Positions 17,930-27,216 of a stretch of 64,000 nt of DNA are shown here, in pieces (the first letter of the stretch is position 1; every line of letters starts with the position of its first letter). The translations under genes were made by a program, and so were the position numbers. The stretch comes from Streptomyces justiciae (GTDB taxonomy: Bacteria > Actinomycetota > Actinomycetes > Streptomycetales > Streptomycetaceae), in assembly GCF_015163075.1 (NCBI RefSeq), contig NZ_JADDXU010000001.1, positions 558,001 to 622,000 of the forward strand, written 5' to 3'. Below the pieces are notes generated by a model. The model did not search any database. It saw nothing but the letters and a program-made list of their open reading frames with translations, and had not been told where the DNA came from.

Positions 17930-20900
17930 ATGCTCGAGCCGACCGAACCCACCGAGGGTTCCGAACTCAACACCCCCAGCGACACCCTGCCGCCCCGCCG
18001 GCGGCGCCGTGCCGCATCCCGGCCGGCGGGTCCGCCGGTCGCCGCCGCGGCCGAAGCGCCGGACGAGGTGACGCCGGCCATACCGGCCGCCGCAGAGACC
18101 GCCGCCGAAGAGCCGACTGTGGCCGAAGAGACGGTCGCCGAAGAGGCGCCCGCGCCGCGTACGCGTCGGCGTGCCACCCGCCGGGCCTCCGCGCCCGCCG
18201 GAGCCCCCGCTGCCGCCGAGAGCGCTGTCGCCGAGACGGTCGTGCCGGTGGCCGAGGAGAGCGCGCCCGCCGAGGCCGCCGCGGTCGAGACCCCGGCCAC
18301 CGAAGCCGCCGAGGCCGTCGAAGAGGCGCCCGCGCCGCGTACCCGTCGTCGGGCCGTCCGCCGGGCCTCCGCGCCGACCGGGTCCCCGGCCGCCGCCGAG
18401 ACCGTGGCCGCCGAGACCGTCGTACCCGCCGCCGAACTGGAGGCCGAGGCCGAAGCCGAGGTCGTCGAGGAGCCGAAGGCCGAAGAGGCGCCCGCGCCGC
18501 GTACGCGTCGGCGTGCCACCCGTCGGGCCTCCGCGCCGGCCGGTGCGCCGGTCGCCGCCGAGACCGAGGCGGCCCCCGAGGCCGTTTCCGAGCCCGCTCC
18601 TGCGGCCGTTTCCGAGGCCGACACCGAGGCCGCTGCTCCTGCGGCCGTTTCCGAGGCCGCGTCCGAGGCCGATGCCGACGCCGCCCCCGAGGCCGCTGTC
18701 GAGGAAGAGGCCCCGCGTCGGGGTCGTCGGCGTGCCACGCGTCGAGTGGCCGCGCCCGTCGAGGCGCCCGAGACCGTGGAGGCGCCCGTGAGCGCTGACG
18801 AAGAGACCAAGCCCGCCGAGGAAGCCGCCGCCGAGGCCCCGGCCGCCGAGGAGGCCGCCCCGCGCCGCGCCCGCCGGCGTTCCGTGCGCCGCGCCGCCAC
18901 CGGGTTCTCCGAGCCCGCGCAGGCCGCCGGTGACGAGGCCGCCGAGGACGACGCCCCGCGCCGTCCCGCGCGGCCCGCCGTGGCCGTGTTCCAGGCGCCC
19001 GTGTTCACCGAGCCGCAGTTCCAGACGCCCGAGCGGGCCGCCGCCGCGGCCGCCGCCGAGGCGGAGGTCGAGGAGCCCGAGGAGACCGTCGCCGCGGAGC
19101 CCCAGGAGGAGCCGGTCGCCACGCGGCGCCGTCGCCGCCGTCGGGGTGAGCCCGCGGAGACCGAGGCGCCGCAGGCGGTCGAGGCCGAGGACGAGGCCGA
19201 AGAGGCCGACGCCGAGGCCGAGGACGCCGTCGAGGGCGACTCGGAGGACTCCGAGGAGACCGGGTCCCGTCGTCGCCGTCGTCGCGGCGGCCGTCGTCGG
19301 CGCCGTGGCGAGTCCGCCGACTCCGAGGCCGAGGGCGAGGAGGGCGACGAGCTCGCCGCCGAGCAGGCCGACCAGGATGCCGAGGACACCGCCGAGCAGA
19401 TCGAGGAGGACGCCGAGGACGAGCACGGCGACGAGGGCGGTTCCTCGTCCTCCAGCAGCCGTCGCCGCCGGCGCCGTCGTCGTCGCGCCGGTGACTCCTC
19501 CACCGACACCGAGCCCGGTGACGGCGACCCGGAGCGCACGGTCGTCAAGGTCCGCGAGCCCCGCCCGAAGTCCGAGCCGTCCGACGAGGTGCAGTCCATC
19601 AAGGGCTCGACCCGTCTGGAGGCCAAGAAGCAGCGGCGCCGGGAAGGCCGCGAGCAGGGCCGCCGCCGTGTCCCGATCATCACCGAGGCCGAGTTCCTCG
19701 CCCGCCGCGAGGCCGTCGAGCGTGTGATGGTCGTCCGGCAGAGCGGTGAGCGCACGCAGATCGGCGTCCTGGAGGACGGCGTGCTCGTCGAGCACTACGT
19801 CAACAAGGAGCAGGCCACCTCGTACGTCGGCAACGTGTACCTGGGCAAGGTCCAGAACGTGCTGCCGTCCATGGAGGCCGCGTTCATCGACATCGGCAAG
19901 GGGCGCAACGCGGTCCTGTACGCCGGTGAGGTCAACTTCGAGGCGCTGGGCATGGCCAACGGGCCGCGGCGCATCGAGTCCGCCCTGAAGTCCGGCCAGT
20001 CGGTCCTCGTCCAGGTGACGAAGGACCCGATCGGCCACAAGGGCGCCCGTCTGACCAGCCAGGTCTCCCTCCCGGGCCGCTACCTCGTGTACGTCCCCGA
20101 GGGCTCGATGACCGGCATCAGCCGCAAGCTGCCCGACACCGAGCGCGCGCGTCTGAAGACCATCCTCAAGAAGATCGTCCCCGAGGACGCGGGCGTCATC
20201 GTGCGCACCGCCGCCGAGGGCGCCAGCGAGGACGAGCTGCGCCGCGACGTCGAGCGGCTCCAGGCGCAGTGGGAGGACATCCAGAAGAAGTCGAAGAACG
20301 GCAACGCCCCGACGCTGCTGTACGGCGAGCCGGACATGACCGTCCGCGTCGTCCGCGACATCTTCAACGAGGACTTCACCAAGGTCGTCGTCAGCGGCGA
20401 CGACGCGTGGCAGACCATCCACGGCTACGTCTCGCACGTCGCGCCCGACCTCGCCGACCGGCTGTCGAAGTGGACCAGTGAGGTCGACGTCTTCGCCACG
20501 TACCGGATCGACGAGCAACTCGCCAAGGCGCTGGACCGCAAGGTCTGGCTGCCCAGCGGTGGTTCGCTGGTGATCGACCGGACCGAGGCGATGGTCGTCG
20601 TCGACGTCAACACCGGCAAGTTCACCGGCCAGGGCGGCAACCTGGAGGAGACGGTCACCAGGAACAACCTGGAGGCGGCCGAGGAGATCGTGCGTCAGCT
20701 GCGGCTGCGCGACCTCGGCGGCATCATCGTCATCGACTTCATCGACATGGTCCTGGAGTCCAACCGGGACCTGGTGCTGCGCCGCCTCCTCGAGTGCCTG
20801 GGCCGGGACCGGACCAAGCACCAGGTCGCCGAGGTGACCTCGCTGGGGCTGGTCCAGATGACCCGCAAGCGGGTCGGCCAGGGCCTGCTGGAGTCGTTCT

Positions 20901-21952
20901 CCGAGACCTGCGTCCACTGCAACGGCCGCGGTGTCATCGTGCACATGGAGCAGCCGACCTCCGTCGGCGGTGGCGGCAAGCGCAAGAAGCGCGGACGCGG
21001 CGGCATCGAGCACGTGCACGAGGCCGCGGTGGCGGCGGAGGCGGCCGAGGCCGTCGACCACGACCACGAGGTGGAGACGGAGGCCGAGGTGGCCGCCGAG
21101 CTCGCCGAGCCGGTCGCGCTGCCCGCGCCCTTCGAGCCGGACGAGGAGCTGTACAGCAGCGCCGCCGAGGCGGAGGCCGCGGCCACCCGGGGCCGTTCGC
21201 GGCGCCGGGCGAGCCGGCGGGCGTCGGCTCCGGCCGGCGCGCCGCGTCGCGAGAAGGCGTCCGAGCGGGCCGACAGGTCCGAGCGGGCGGAGCAGGTCGA
21301 GGAGACCGTCCCGACCGCGCAGGACGTCACCGTCGCGGAGGAGGTCGAGCGTCCGGTGCAGCCGGAGCCGGCCGCCGAGGCGCACGCCGAGCCGGTCGCC
21401 GTCGAGGACCCGGTCGTCGAGGAGGCCGCGCCCAAGGGCCGTACCCGTCGCCGCGCCACCCGCAAGGTGTCCGCGCCCGCCGGTTCGCCGGCCGGTGCCG
21501 AGGCCGCCGTCGTGACCGTCGCCGAGGCCGCTCCCGCGGTCGAGGCGCCGGTGGAGCAGCCCGAGGCCCAGTCCGAGGCCCCGTCGCAGGCGCCCGCCGA
21601 GAGCGCCGCCCCGGCCCGGCCGCGGCGCCGCGCCGTGCGCAAGGCCACCGCGCCGACCGCGTCCGAGGAGGCGGCCGTCGTGGTCGTGCCGACGGCGACG
21701 GAGACCGCGGAGGCGTCGGAGGCCCCGGCCGCCGACACCGAGGAAGCCGCGCCCGCCAAGAAGACGGCCCGTAAGACGGCCAAGAAGGCGACGGCGAAGA
21801 ACGCCGCCACCAAGAAGACGGCGGCCAAGAAGACCGCGGCGAAGAAGACCGCCGCCAAGAAGACGACCGCCAAGAAGGCGGCCGCGAAGAAGACGGCGGC
21901 GGCCGAACAGCAGCCGCTCTCGTCCGTCTCGACGACGGCCGACGAGAGCTGA
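17930..21952 (+). CDS. rne: Ribonuclease E/G family endoribonuclease
   Basis: RNase E/G of 1340 residues, the size I recall for Streptomyces RNase ES. The catalytic core is central (about residues 590-1020): S1 domain (YVGNVYLGKVQNVLPSMEAA), DNase I-like subdomain with the Mg-binding aspartates in VVDVNTG and VIDFID, and a CxxC Zn-link (CVHC). The first ~590 residues are disordered and acidic, with repeated basic blocks of the type TRRRATRRASAPAG (at least four near-copies), then Arg-rich clusters (SRRRRRRGGRRRRR). The C-terminal ~310 residues are similar and end in histone-H1-like KKTAAKK repeats. The core handles rRNA and mRNA processing; the arms are degradosome and RNA-binding scaffolds (family knowledge). 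Start ATG at 17930 follows GGAGA by 9 nt. Confidence 0.95.
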   Translation: MLEPTEPTEGSELNTPSDTLPPRRRRRAASRPAGPPVAAAAEAPDEVTPAIPAAAETAAEEPTVAEETVAEEAPAPRTRRRATRRASAPAGAPAAAESAVAETVVPVAEESAPAEAAAVETPATEAAEAVEEAPAPRTRRRAVRRASAPTGSPAAAETVAAETVVPAAELEAEAEAEVVEEPKAEEAPAPRTRRRATRRASAPAGAPVAAETEAAPEAVSEPAPAAVSEADTEAAAPAAVSEAASEADADAAPEAAVEEEAPRRGRRRATRRVAAPVEAPETVEAPVSADEETKPAEEAAAEAPAAEEAAPRRARRRSVRRAATGFSEPAQAAGDEAAEDDAPRRPARPAVAVFQAPVFTEPQFQTPERAAAAAAAEAEVEEPEETVAAEPQEEPVATRRRRRRRGEPAETEAPQAVEAEDEAEEADAEAEDAVEGDSEDSEETGSRRRRRRGGRRRRRGESADSEAEGEEGDELAAEQADQDAEDTAEQIEEDAEDEHGDEGGSSSSSSRRRRRRRRRAGDSSTDTEPGDGDPERTVVKVREPRPKSEPSDEVQSIKGSTRLEAKKQRRREGREQGRRRVPIITEAEFLARREAVERVMVVRQSGERTQIGVLEDGVLVEHYVNKEQATSYVGNVYLGKVQNVLPSMEAAFIDIGKGRNAVLYAGEVNFEALGMANGPRRIESALKSGQSVLVQVTKDPIGHKGARLTSQVSLPGRYLVYVPEGSMTGISRKLPDTERARLKTILKKIVPEDAGVIVRTAAEGASEDELRRDVERLQAQWEDIQKKSKNGNAPTLLYGEPDMTVRVVRDIFNEDFTKVVVSGDDAWQTIHGYVSHVAPDLADRLSKWTSEVDVFATYRIDEQLAKALDRKVWLPSGGSLVIDRTEAMVVVDVNTGKFTGQGGNLEETVTRNNLEAAEEIVRQLRLRDLGGIIVIDFIDMVLESNRDLVLRRLLECLGRDRTKHQVAEVTSLGLVQMTRKRVGQGLLESFSETCVHCNGRGVIVHMEQPTSVGGGGKRKKRGRGGIEHVHEAAVAAEAAEAVDHDHEVETEAEVAAELAEPVALPAPFEPDEELYSSAAEAEAAATRGRSRRRASRRASAPAGAPRREKASERADRSERAEQVEETVPTAQDVTVAEEVERPVQPEPAAEAHAEPVAVEDPVVEEAAPKGRTRRRATRKVSAPAGSPAGAEAAVVTVAEAAPAVEAPVEQPEAQSEAPSQAPAESAAPARPRRRAVRKATAPTASEEAAVVVVPTATETAEASEAPAADTEEAAPAKKTARKTAKKATAKNAATKKTAAKKTAAKKTAAKKTTAKKAAAKKTAAAEQQPLSSVSTTADES

Positions 21953-21972
21953 CGCTCCGACAGCCGCGCCTG

Positions 21973-22023
21973 CATGAAGCCGCCCCCCGGTCCCACGGCC
22001 GGGGGGCGGCTTCATGTTTTTTT
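21973..22023 (+). terminator. Strong intrinsic terminator after rne
   Basis: Perfect 18-bp stem (21973-21990 with 21999-22016) around an 8-nt loop, followed directly by seven T residues, 20 nt after the rne stop. It cleanly separates rne from the sugar-nucleotide operon. Confidence 0.93.
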
Positions 22024-22090
22024 CTTGTTACGTGGGCAACCCCGACGGAGTTCGGGCCGTCATACAAGTGTCGAAAGTGCGAACAGGCGT

Positions 22091-22118
22091 TGAATCACCC
22101 CTAGCTGCGGTGAATCAC
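22091..22118 (+). promoter_or_regulatory. Direct repeat TGAATCAC in rfbA upstream region
   Basis: Two identical TGAATCAC octamers, 22091-22098 and 22111-22118, exactly 20 bp apart (two helical turns), in the 193-bp A/T-richer region between the rne terminator and rfbA. A nearby GGTTAC...GTAAACC imperfect palindrome lies around 22133-22149. This looks like an activator or repressor site for the rhamnose operon; the regulator is unknown. Confidence 0.4.
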
Positions 22119-22216
22119 TCTTCCGCCAGCATGGTTACGATGTAAACCGAGATCGACGACAAATCCTGACAGTTGGGGTTTCACCCCCTCTCGGCACAGT
22201 CATTGGGGCTCAATAC

Positions 22217-23284
22217 GTGAAGGCACTCGTGCTCTCCGGGGGAGCGGGCACTCGCCTCCGCCCGATCACCCACACCTCGGCCAAACAGCTCGTGCCGGTC
22301 GCCAACAAGCCCGTGCTCTTCTACGGCCTGGAAGCGATCGCCGACGCCGGGATCACCGAAGTCGGCATCGTGGTCGGCGACACCGCCGACGAGATCCGCG
22401 AAGCGGTCGGCGACGGCTCGCGGTTCGGCATCGAGGTCACCTACATCCCGCAGGACGCGCCGCTCGGCCTGGCCCACGCGGTGCTGATCGCGCGGGAGTT
22501 CCTCGGCGACGACGACTTCGTCATGTACCTCGGCGACAACTTCATCGTCGGCGGCATCACCGGTCTGGTGGAGGAGTTCCGGGCCGAGCGGCCCGAGGCG
22601 CAGATCCTGCTGACCCAGGTGCCCAACCCGACCTCCTTCGGAGTCGCGGAACTCGACGCCCAGGGACGGGTGGTGGGCCTGGAGGAGAAGCCGAAGCAGC
22701 CCAAGAGCGACCTCGCGCTCGTCGGCGTCTACCTCTTCACCCCGGCCATACACGAGGCCGTCCGCTCCATCGAGCCCTCCTGGCGCGGCGAGTTGGAGAT
22801 CACGCACGCCATCCAGTGGCTGATCGACGAGAAGCGTGACGTCCGCTCCACCACGATCTCCGGCTACTGGAAGGACACCGGCAACGTCGCCGACATGCTG
22901 GAGGTCAACCGCTCCGTCCTGGAGACCGTCCCCGCGGTGAACGAGGGCACGGTCGACGAGGACAGCGAGATCATCGGCCGGGTCCGCATCGAGGCGGGTG
23001 CCCGGGTCAGCGGCAGCCGGATCGTCGGGCCCGCGATCATCGGGGCCGGGACGGTCGTCAGCGACGCGTACATCGGTCCGTTCACCTCGGTGTCCGAGGA
23101 CTGCCGGATCGAGGACAGCGAAATCGAGTACTCCATCGTGCTGCGCGGCTCGTCCGTGACCGGCGTGCGCCGCGTGGAGGCCTCGCTCATCGGACGTGAC
23201 GTCGAGGTCACGCCCGCACCCCGTAACCCGTCGGCCCACCGGCTCGTGCTCGGTGATCACAGCAAGGTGCAGATCTCCTCATGA
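22217..23284 (+). CDS. rfbA: Glucose-1-phosphate thymidylyltransferase, long (StrD-like) form
   Basis: First enzyme of dTDP-sugar synthesis: dTTP + glucose-1-phosphate to dTDP-glucose. It has 355 residues. The nucleotidyltransferase domain opens with LVLSGGAGTRLRPIT (residues 4-18) and carries LGDNF and EEKPKQP motifs. About 110 extra C-terminal residues form hexapeptide left-handed beta-helix repeats (I/V-rich every sixth residue), which marks the long RmlA subfamily typical of antibiotic clusters (StrD) and Actinobacteria. Start: GTG at 22217, giving the family-typical MKALVLSGG terminus; the RBS (TGGGG) is weak. Its stop overlaps the rfbB start (ATGA). First gene of a rfbA-rfbB-rfbD-GT-rfbC operon. 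Confidence 0.94.
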   Translation: MKALVLSGGAGTRLRPITHTSAKQLVPVANKPVLFYGLEAIADAGITEVGIVVGDTADEIREAVGDGSRFGIEVTYIPQDAPLGLAHAVLIAREFLGDDDFVMYLGDNFIVGGITGLVEEFRAERPEAQILLTQVPNPTSFGVAELDAQGRVVGLEEKPKQPKSDLALVGVYLFTPAIHEAVRSIEPSWRGELEITHAIQWLIDEKRDVRSTTISGYWKDTGNVADMLEVNRSVLETVPAVNEGTVDEDSEIIGRVRIEAGARVSGSRIVGPAIIGAGTVVSDAYIGPFTSVSEDCRIEDSEIEYSIVLRGSSVTGVRRVEASLIGRDVEVTPAPRNPSAHRLVLGDHSKVQISS

Positions 23285-24270
23285 CGACCACCAAGATCCT
23301 GGTGACCGGCGGCGCCGGTTTCATCGGCTCGCACTACGTCCGTACGGTGCTCGGCCCCGAGGGCCCCGGTGACGTCGAGATCACCGTCCTCGACAAGCTG
23401 ACGTACGCGGGCAACCCGGCCAACCTCGACGAGGTGCGCGCGCACCCCGGGTTCTCCTTCGTGCAGGGCGACATCTGCGACCCCGAGCTGGTCGGCAAGC
23501 TGATGGCCGAGCACGACCAGGTGGTGCACTTCGCCGCCGAGTCGCACGTCGACCGGTCCATCGACGGCGGCGCCGAGTTCGTCCGCACCAACGTCGTCGG
23601 CACCCACACGCTCATCGACGCCGCCCACCGCGCGGGCATCAGGACTTTCGTGCACATCTCCACCGACGAGGTCTACGGCTCCATCGACGAGGGCTCCTGG
23701 CCGGAGACGCACCCGCTCCAGCCCAACTCGCCGTATTCCTCCGCGAAGGCCTCCAGCGACCTGATCGCGCTGTCGTACCACCGCACCCACGGCCTGGACG
23801 TGCGCGTCACCCGCTGTTCCAACAACTACGGGCACCACCACTTCCCCGAGAAGGTCATCCCGCTCTTCGTGACCAACCTCCTCGACGGCAAGAAGGTCCC
23901 GCTCTACGGCGACGGCGGCAACGTCCGCGACTGGCTGCACATCGACGACCACGTCCAGGGCATCGAGCTGGTCCGCACCAAGGGCCGGGCCGGCGAGGTC
24001 TACAACATCGGCGGCGGCACCGAACTCTCCAACAAGGAGCTCACCGGGCTGCTCCTGGAGGCCTGTGGCGCGGACTGGGAGACCAGCGTCGAGTACGTCG
24101 AGGACCGCAAGGGCCACGACCGCCGCTACTCCGTGGACTGCACGAAGATCCGCGAGGAACTCGGCTACGAGCCCCGCAAGAGCTTCCGGCAGGGGCTCGC
24201 GGAGACCGTGCAGTGGTACAGAGACAACCGCGCCTGGTGGGAGCCGCTGAAGGAGCGGGCCGCGCTGTGA
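23281..24270 (+). CDS. rfbB: dTDP-glucose 4,6-dehydratase
   Basis: Second step of dTDP-L-rhamnose synthesis, producing dTDP-4-keto-6-deoxyglucose. The 329-residue extended SDR has the NAD-binding GGAGFIGS (residues 9-16), the FAAESHVDRS motif, the catalytic STDEVYG (Thr-Asp-Glu triad) and YSSAK (YxxxK). All catalytic residues are present and the length is normal. The ATG overlaps the rfbA stop by 4 nt, and its own stop overlaps the rfbD GTG, so the three genes are translationally coupled. This is the most certain assignment in the operon. Confidence 0.96.
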   Translation: MTTTKILVTGGAGFIGSHYVRTVLGPEGPGDVEITVLDKLTYAGNPANLDEVRAHPGFSFVQGDICDPELVGKLMAEHDQVVHFAAESHVDRSIDGGAEFVRTNVVGTHTLIDAAHRAGIRTFVHISTDEVYGSIDEGSWPETHPLQPNSPYSSAKASSDLIALSYHRTHGLDVRVTRCSNNYGHHHFPEKVIPLFVTNLLDGKKVPLYGDGGNVRDWLHIDDHVQGIELVRTKGRAGEVYNIGGGTELSNKELTGLLLEACGADWETSVEYVEDRKGHDRRYSVDCTKIREELGYEPRKSFRQGLAETVQWYRDNRAWWEPLKERAAL

Positions 24271-25163
24271 CCGACAACCGCATCTGGCTGGTCACCGGCG
24301 CCGGCGGCATGCTCGGCCAGGACGTCCTGGCCCGGCTCGCCGAGGCGGGCGAGCAGACCGTCGCCCTCGACCGCGCCGCCCTCGACCTCACCGACGCCGA
24401 CGCCGTGCGCAGCGCCCTCGAGGCGCACCGGCCCGCGGTCGTCGTCAACTGCGCGGCCTGGACCGCCGTCGACGACGCCGAGAGCCGGGAGGACGAGGCC
24501 CTGCGCATCAACGGCGACGGCCCCGCCCATCTCGCCGCCGCCTGCGCCGCCACAGGCGCCGTCCTCCTGCACGTCTCCACCGACTACGTCTTCGCGGGCG
24601 ACGCGACGACCCCGTACGCCGAGGACGCCCCCACCGCCCCGCGCAGCGCCTACGGCCGCACCAAGCTCGCCGGCGAGCGGGCCGTGCTCGGCATCGAGCG
24701 CGGCTATGTGGTGCGCACGGCGTGGCTGTACGGCACGGGCGGCCCCAACTTCGTCCGTACGATGATCAAGTTGGAGGGGCTCAAGGACACCCTGGACGTC
24801 GTCGACGACCAGCGCGGCCAGCCCACCTGGAGCGCCGATCTCGCTGGGCTGCTGTACGACCTGGGCCGCGGCGCCCTGGCCGGCACCGCCCCGGCCGGCG
24901 TCTACCACGGCACCAGCTCCGGCGAGACGACCTGGTACGGCCTCACCCGCGAGATCTTCCGGCTGCTCGGCACCGACCCCGACCGGGTCCGCCCCACCAC
25001 CAGCGAGGCCTTCGTCCGCCCCGCCCCCCGCCCGGCGTACAGCGTCCTCGGCCACGACCGCTTCGCCGTGGCCGGCATCCAGCCTCTGCGGGACTGGCGT
25101 GCGGCGCTCACCGAGGCCTTCCCGGAGATCCACCGGGTCCAGACGAAGGAGAACCCGGCGTGA
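24267..25163 (+). CDS. rfbD: dTDP-4-dehydrorhamnose reductase
   Basis: Last step of dTDP-L-rhamnose synthesis (NAD(P)H reduction of the 4-keto group). The protein has 298 residues with GAGGMLGQDV for the dinucleotide (residues 10-19), the STDYVFAG motif and YGRTK (YxxxK). Start: GTG at 24267 overlaps the rfbB stop (GTGA) and gives the expected short N-terminus before the Rossmann strand. Its own stop overlaps the glycosyltransferase start in the same way. rfbC, which acts before it in the pathway, lies two genes downstream. Confidence 0.94.
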   Translation: MTDNRIWLVTGAGGMLGQDVLARLAEAGEQTVALDRAALDLTDADAVRSALEAHRPAVVVNCAAWTAVDDAESREDEALRINGDGPAHLAAACAATGAVLLHVSTDYVFAGDATTPYAEDAPTAPRSAYGRTKLAGERAVLGIERGYVVRTAWLYGTGGPNFVRTMIKLEGLKDTLDVVDDQRGQPTWSADLAGLLYDLGRGALAGTAPAGVYHGTSSGETTWYGLTREIFRLLGTDPDRVRPTTSEAFVRPAPRPAYSVLGHDRFAVAGIQPLRDWRAALTEAFPEIHRVQTKENPA

Positions 25164-27163
25164 CCCTCAAGGTCAGCGTGGTCATCGCCGTCCACAACCC
25201 CGGCAAGTACATCGAGGACTGCATCGGCGGCCTGCTGCGGCAGAGCCTGCCGACGGACGAGTTCGAGGTGTTCTTCGTCGACGACGGCTCCACCGACGAG
25301 ACCCCGGCCCGCCTGGACGCGCTCGCGGCCGAGCACCCGCACTTCCACGTCGTCCACCAGGAGGCCTCCGGCTGGTCGGGCAAGCCCCGCAACACCGGCA
25401 TGGACGCCGCCCGGGGCGAGTACGTCATGTTCGTCGACCACGACGACTGGCTGGGCGACGAGGCCCTGGAGCGGATGTACGACTACGGCACGGCGAACGA
25501 CGCCGATGTCGTCGTAGGGAAGATGGCGGGCATCGGACGGCCGGTGCCGCAGGAGCTGTTCCGGGTCAACCGGCCGCGGGCCACGGTCGAGAACGCGCCG
25601 CTGATCGACAGCCTCACCCCGCACAAGATGTTCCGGCGGGCGTTCCTCGCCGAGCACGGCATCCGCTTCAAGGAGGGGCGCCGGCGGCTGGAGGACCACG
25701 TCTTCGTCATCGAGGCGTACCTGCGGGCCAAGAGTGTCGCCGTCCTCGGCGACTACCTGTGCTACTACCACATCACCCGCGACGACGGCTCCAACGCGGG
25801 CTTCCAGCGCTTCGACCCGGCCGGCTACTTCGGCAACCTGCGCGAGGCCCTCGACGTGGTCGAGGAGCTCACCGAGCCCGGCCCCCTGCGCGACCGGCTG
25901 TTCAGCCGCTGGCTGCGCAACGAGATGGTCGAGCGGCTGCGCGGCCACCGGCTGCTGAAGCTCCCCGAGGACTACGCCGAGGAGCTCTACCGCGAGATCC
26001 GCGGCGTGGTCGTCGAGCGCTTCGGACCCGGCGTCCTCACCCACGTCGCCCCCATGCAGCGGGTCGTCGCGGGCCTCGTCGCCGCCGACCTCTACGACGA
26101 CGTCCGGGAACTCGCCCAGTGGGAGGCCGCGATCCGGCCCACCGGCGAGCTGACCTCCCTGACCTGGGAGAACGGCCGCCTGGCCATCGGCTTCGGCGCC
26201 GAGTACGAGTCCGGCGGCGCCCCTCTCGTCTTCCGCCGGGAGGACGGGCGTGACGTGCTCGACCTGCCGCTGTCCGAGAAGGCGCGCGAGGCGCTGGACG
26301 GGCAGGGCATCACGCTGGACGCCCGGACCGACGACAGCGACGTCGACCTGGTTATCCGCAACCGCGACGACGCCACCCAGTACTACCTGCCGCTGGAGAG
26401 CGAGCGGCACGAGATCGACGCCGAGGCGGAAGGCGCCTTCCGGCAGCGGATCACCGCGACGGCCGTGCTCGACCCCGAGACCGCCGCCGCGGGCTCGCCC
26501 CTGACCAAGGGCATCTGGGACTTCTACCTGCGCATCAAGGCCGGCGGCTGGAGCAAGGAGTGCCGGATCGGCGCGGTGCACGGCGAGGGCGTGGAGCCCG
26601 GGCGGCTGGCCGCGCTCACCGGTGAGCCGCGCCGGCTCGTGCTGCCGTACTGGACCGACGGGCCGGGGAACCTCTCCCTCGACGTCGACCAGCACACCAA
26701 CAAGCTGGAGCGCGAGGCCGTGGTGCTGGTGGACCCGGCCGCGGCGACGGTGGCCGAGGGGGCGACCGTCCGGCTTCCGCTGCCGCTCGCGGTGACCGGC
26801 GAGGAGACCGTACAGCTGCGCTTCGAGCGCAAGAACGTCGGCAAGTTCGTCGCCGACGCCGTGGCGGACGGCCGTACCGTGACCGCCGAGCTGCCGGTCG
26901 AGCGGCTCACCGGGGCGCGCTGGGCGGTCCGGATCGGGCTGCCGTCCCCCGACCGGGGCGAGCCGAAGTGGACCCGGCTCCCCGTGGACGTGGTCGTCGC
27001 GGCCGATGGCACCGCTAAGGTCATCGACCGGCACATCCCGCCGGCGAAGCCCGCCCCGAAACCGGCGCCGAAGCCCAAGCAGCCCGCCCCGCCGCGGCCG
27101 CTGTGGCGCCGGGTCGCCGGACGGGTCAAGCGGGCCTTGACGAACCCGCAGAAGAAAAGCTGA
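25160..27163 (+). CDS. Large GT2 glycosyltransferase (probable rhamnosyl/wall-polymer transferase)
   Basis: A 667-residue enzyme. The GT-A domain (about residues 1-230) has VSVVIAVHNPG, FVDDGSTDET and the metal-binding FVDHDDW. A helical region follows, then an all-beta C-terminal portion (about 320-640) with several sandwich-like repeats, ending in a Pro/Lys-rich basic tail (APKPAPKPKQP) and an Arg/Lys amphipathic end that could dock on the membrane. The GT2-plus-beta-sandwich layout resembles wall teichoic acid glycosyltransferases such as TarS/TarP (fold-level inference). It is coupled to rfbD by GTGA, with GAAGGAG upstream, so a rhamnosyl donor is likely. A shorter paralogue of the N-terminal part lies at 40398-41612. 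Confidence 0.85.
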   Translation: MTLKVSVVIAVHNPGKYIEDCIGGLLRQSLPTDEFEVFFVDDGSTDETPARLDALAAEHPHFHVVHQEASGWSGKPRNTGMDAARGEYVMFVDHDDWLGDEALERMYDYGTANDADVVVGKMAGIGRPVPQELFRVNRPRATVENAPLIDSLTPHKMFRRAFLAEHGIRFKEGRRRLEDHVFVIEAYLRAKSVAVLGDYLCYYHITRDDGSNAGFQRFDPAGYFGNLREALDVVEELTEPGPLRDRLFSRWLRNEMVERLRGHRLLKLPEDYAEELYREIRGVVVERFGPGVLTHVAPMQRVVAGLVAADLYDDVRELAQWEAAIRPTGELTSLTWENGRLAIGFGAEYESGGAPLVFRREDGRDVLDLPLSEKAREALDGQGITLDARTDDSDVDLVIRNRDDATQYYLPLESERHEIDAEAEGAFRQRITATAVLDPETAAAGSPLTKGIWDFYLRIKAGGWSKECRIGAVHGEGVEPGRLAALTGEPRRLVLPYWTDGPGNLSLDVDQHTNKLEREAVVLVDPAAATVAEGATVRLPLPLAVTGEETVQLRFERKNVGKFVADAVADGRTVTAELPVERLTGARWAVRIGLPSPDRGEPKWTRLPVDVVVAADGTAKVIDRHIPPAKPAPKPAPKPKQPAPPRPLWRRVAGRVKRALTNPQKKS

Positions 27164-27216
27164 GGGCGTTGTGATGCGACGCCTGCAGAACAAGAGCTGA
27201 GGACCTGTGATGCGAC
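27148..27216 (+). repeat. Imperfect ~33-bp tandem duplication at the GT-rfbC junction
   Basis: Positions 27148-27180 and 27185-27216 are near-identical copies (about 27 of 33 positions match, one gap). Each holds a gene end, a stop codon, a ribosome-site-like GCTGAGG and GTGATGCGAC. The first copy therefore creates a 9-codon ORF (27174-27200; MRRLQNKS then TGA), whose end resembles the end of the upstream glycosyltransferase (QKKS). Confidence 0.75.

Noticed and set aside
21760..21900. AAGACGGCSGCCAAG-type repeats at the end of rne
   Set aside because: These encode the KKTAAKK histone-like tail in frame and are not an intergenic repeat or CRISPR.
16931..22015. Very long minus-strand open frame opposite rne and its upstream genes
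   Set aside because: It is the antisense of the GC-rich, repeat-containing rne arms; composition is Gly/Leu/Arg low-complexity, it has no ribosome site, and the plus strand encodes a clear RNase E/G.
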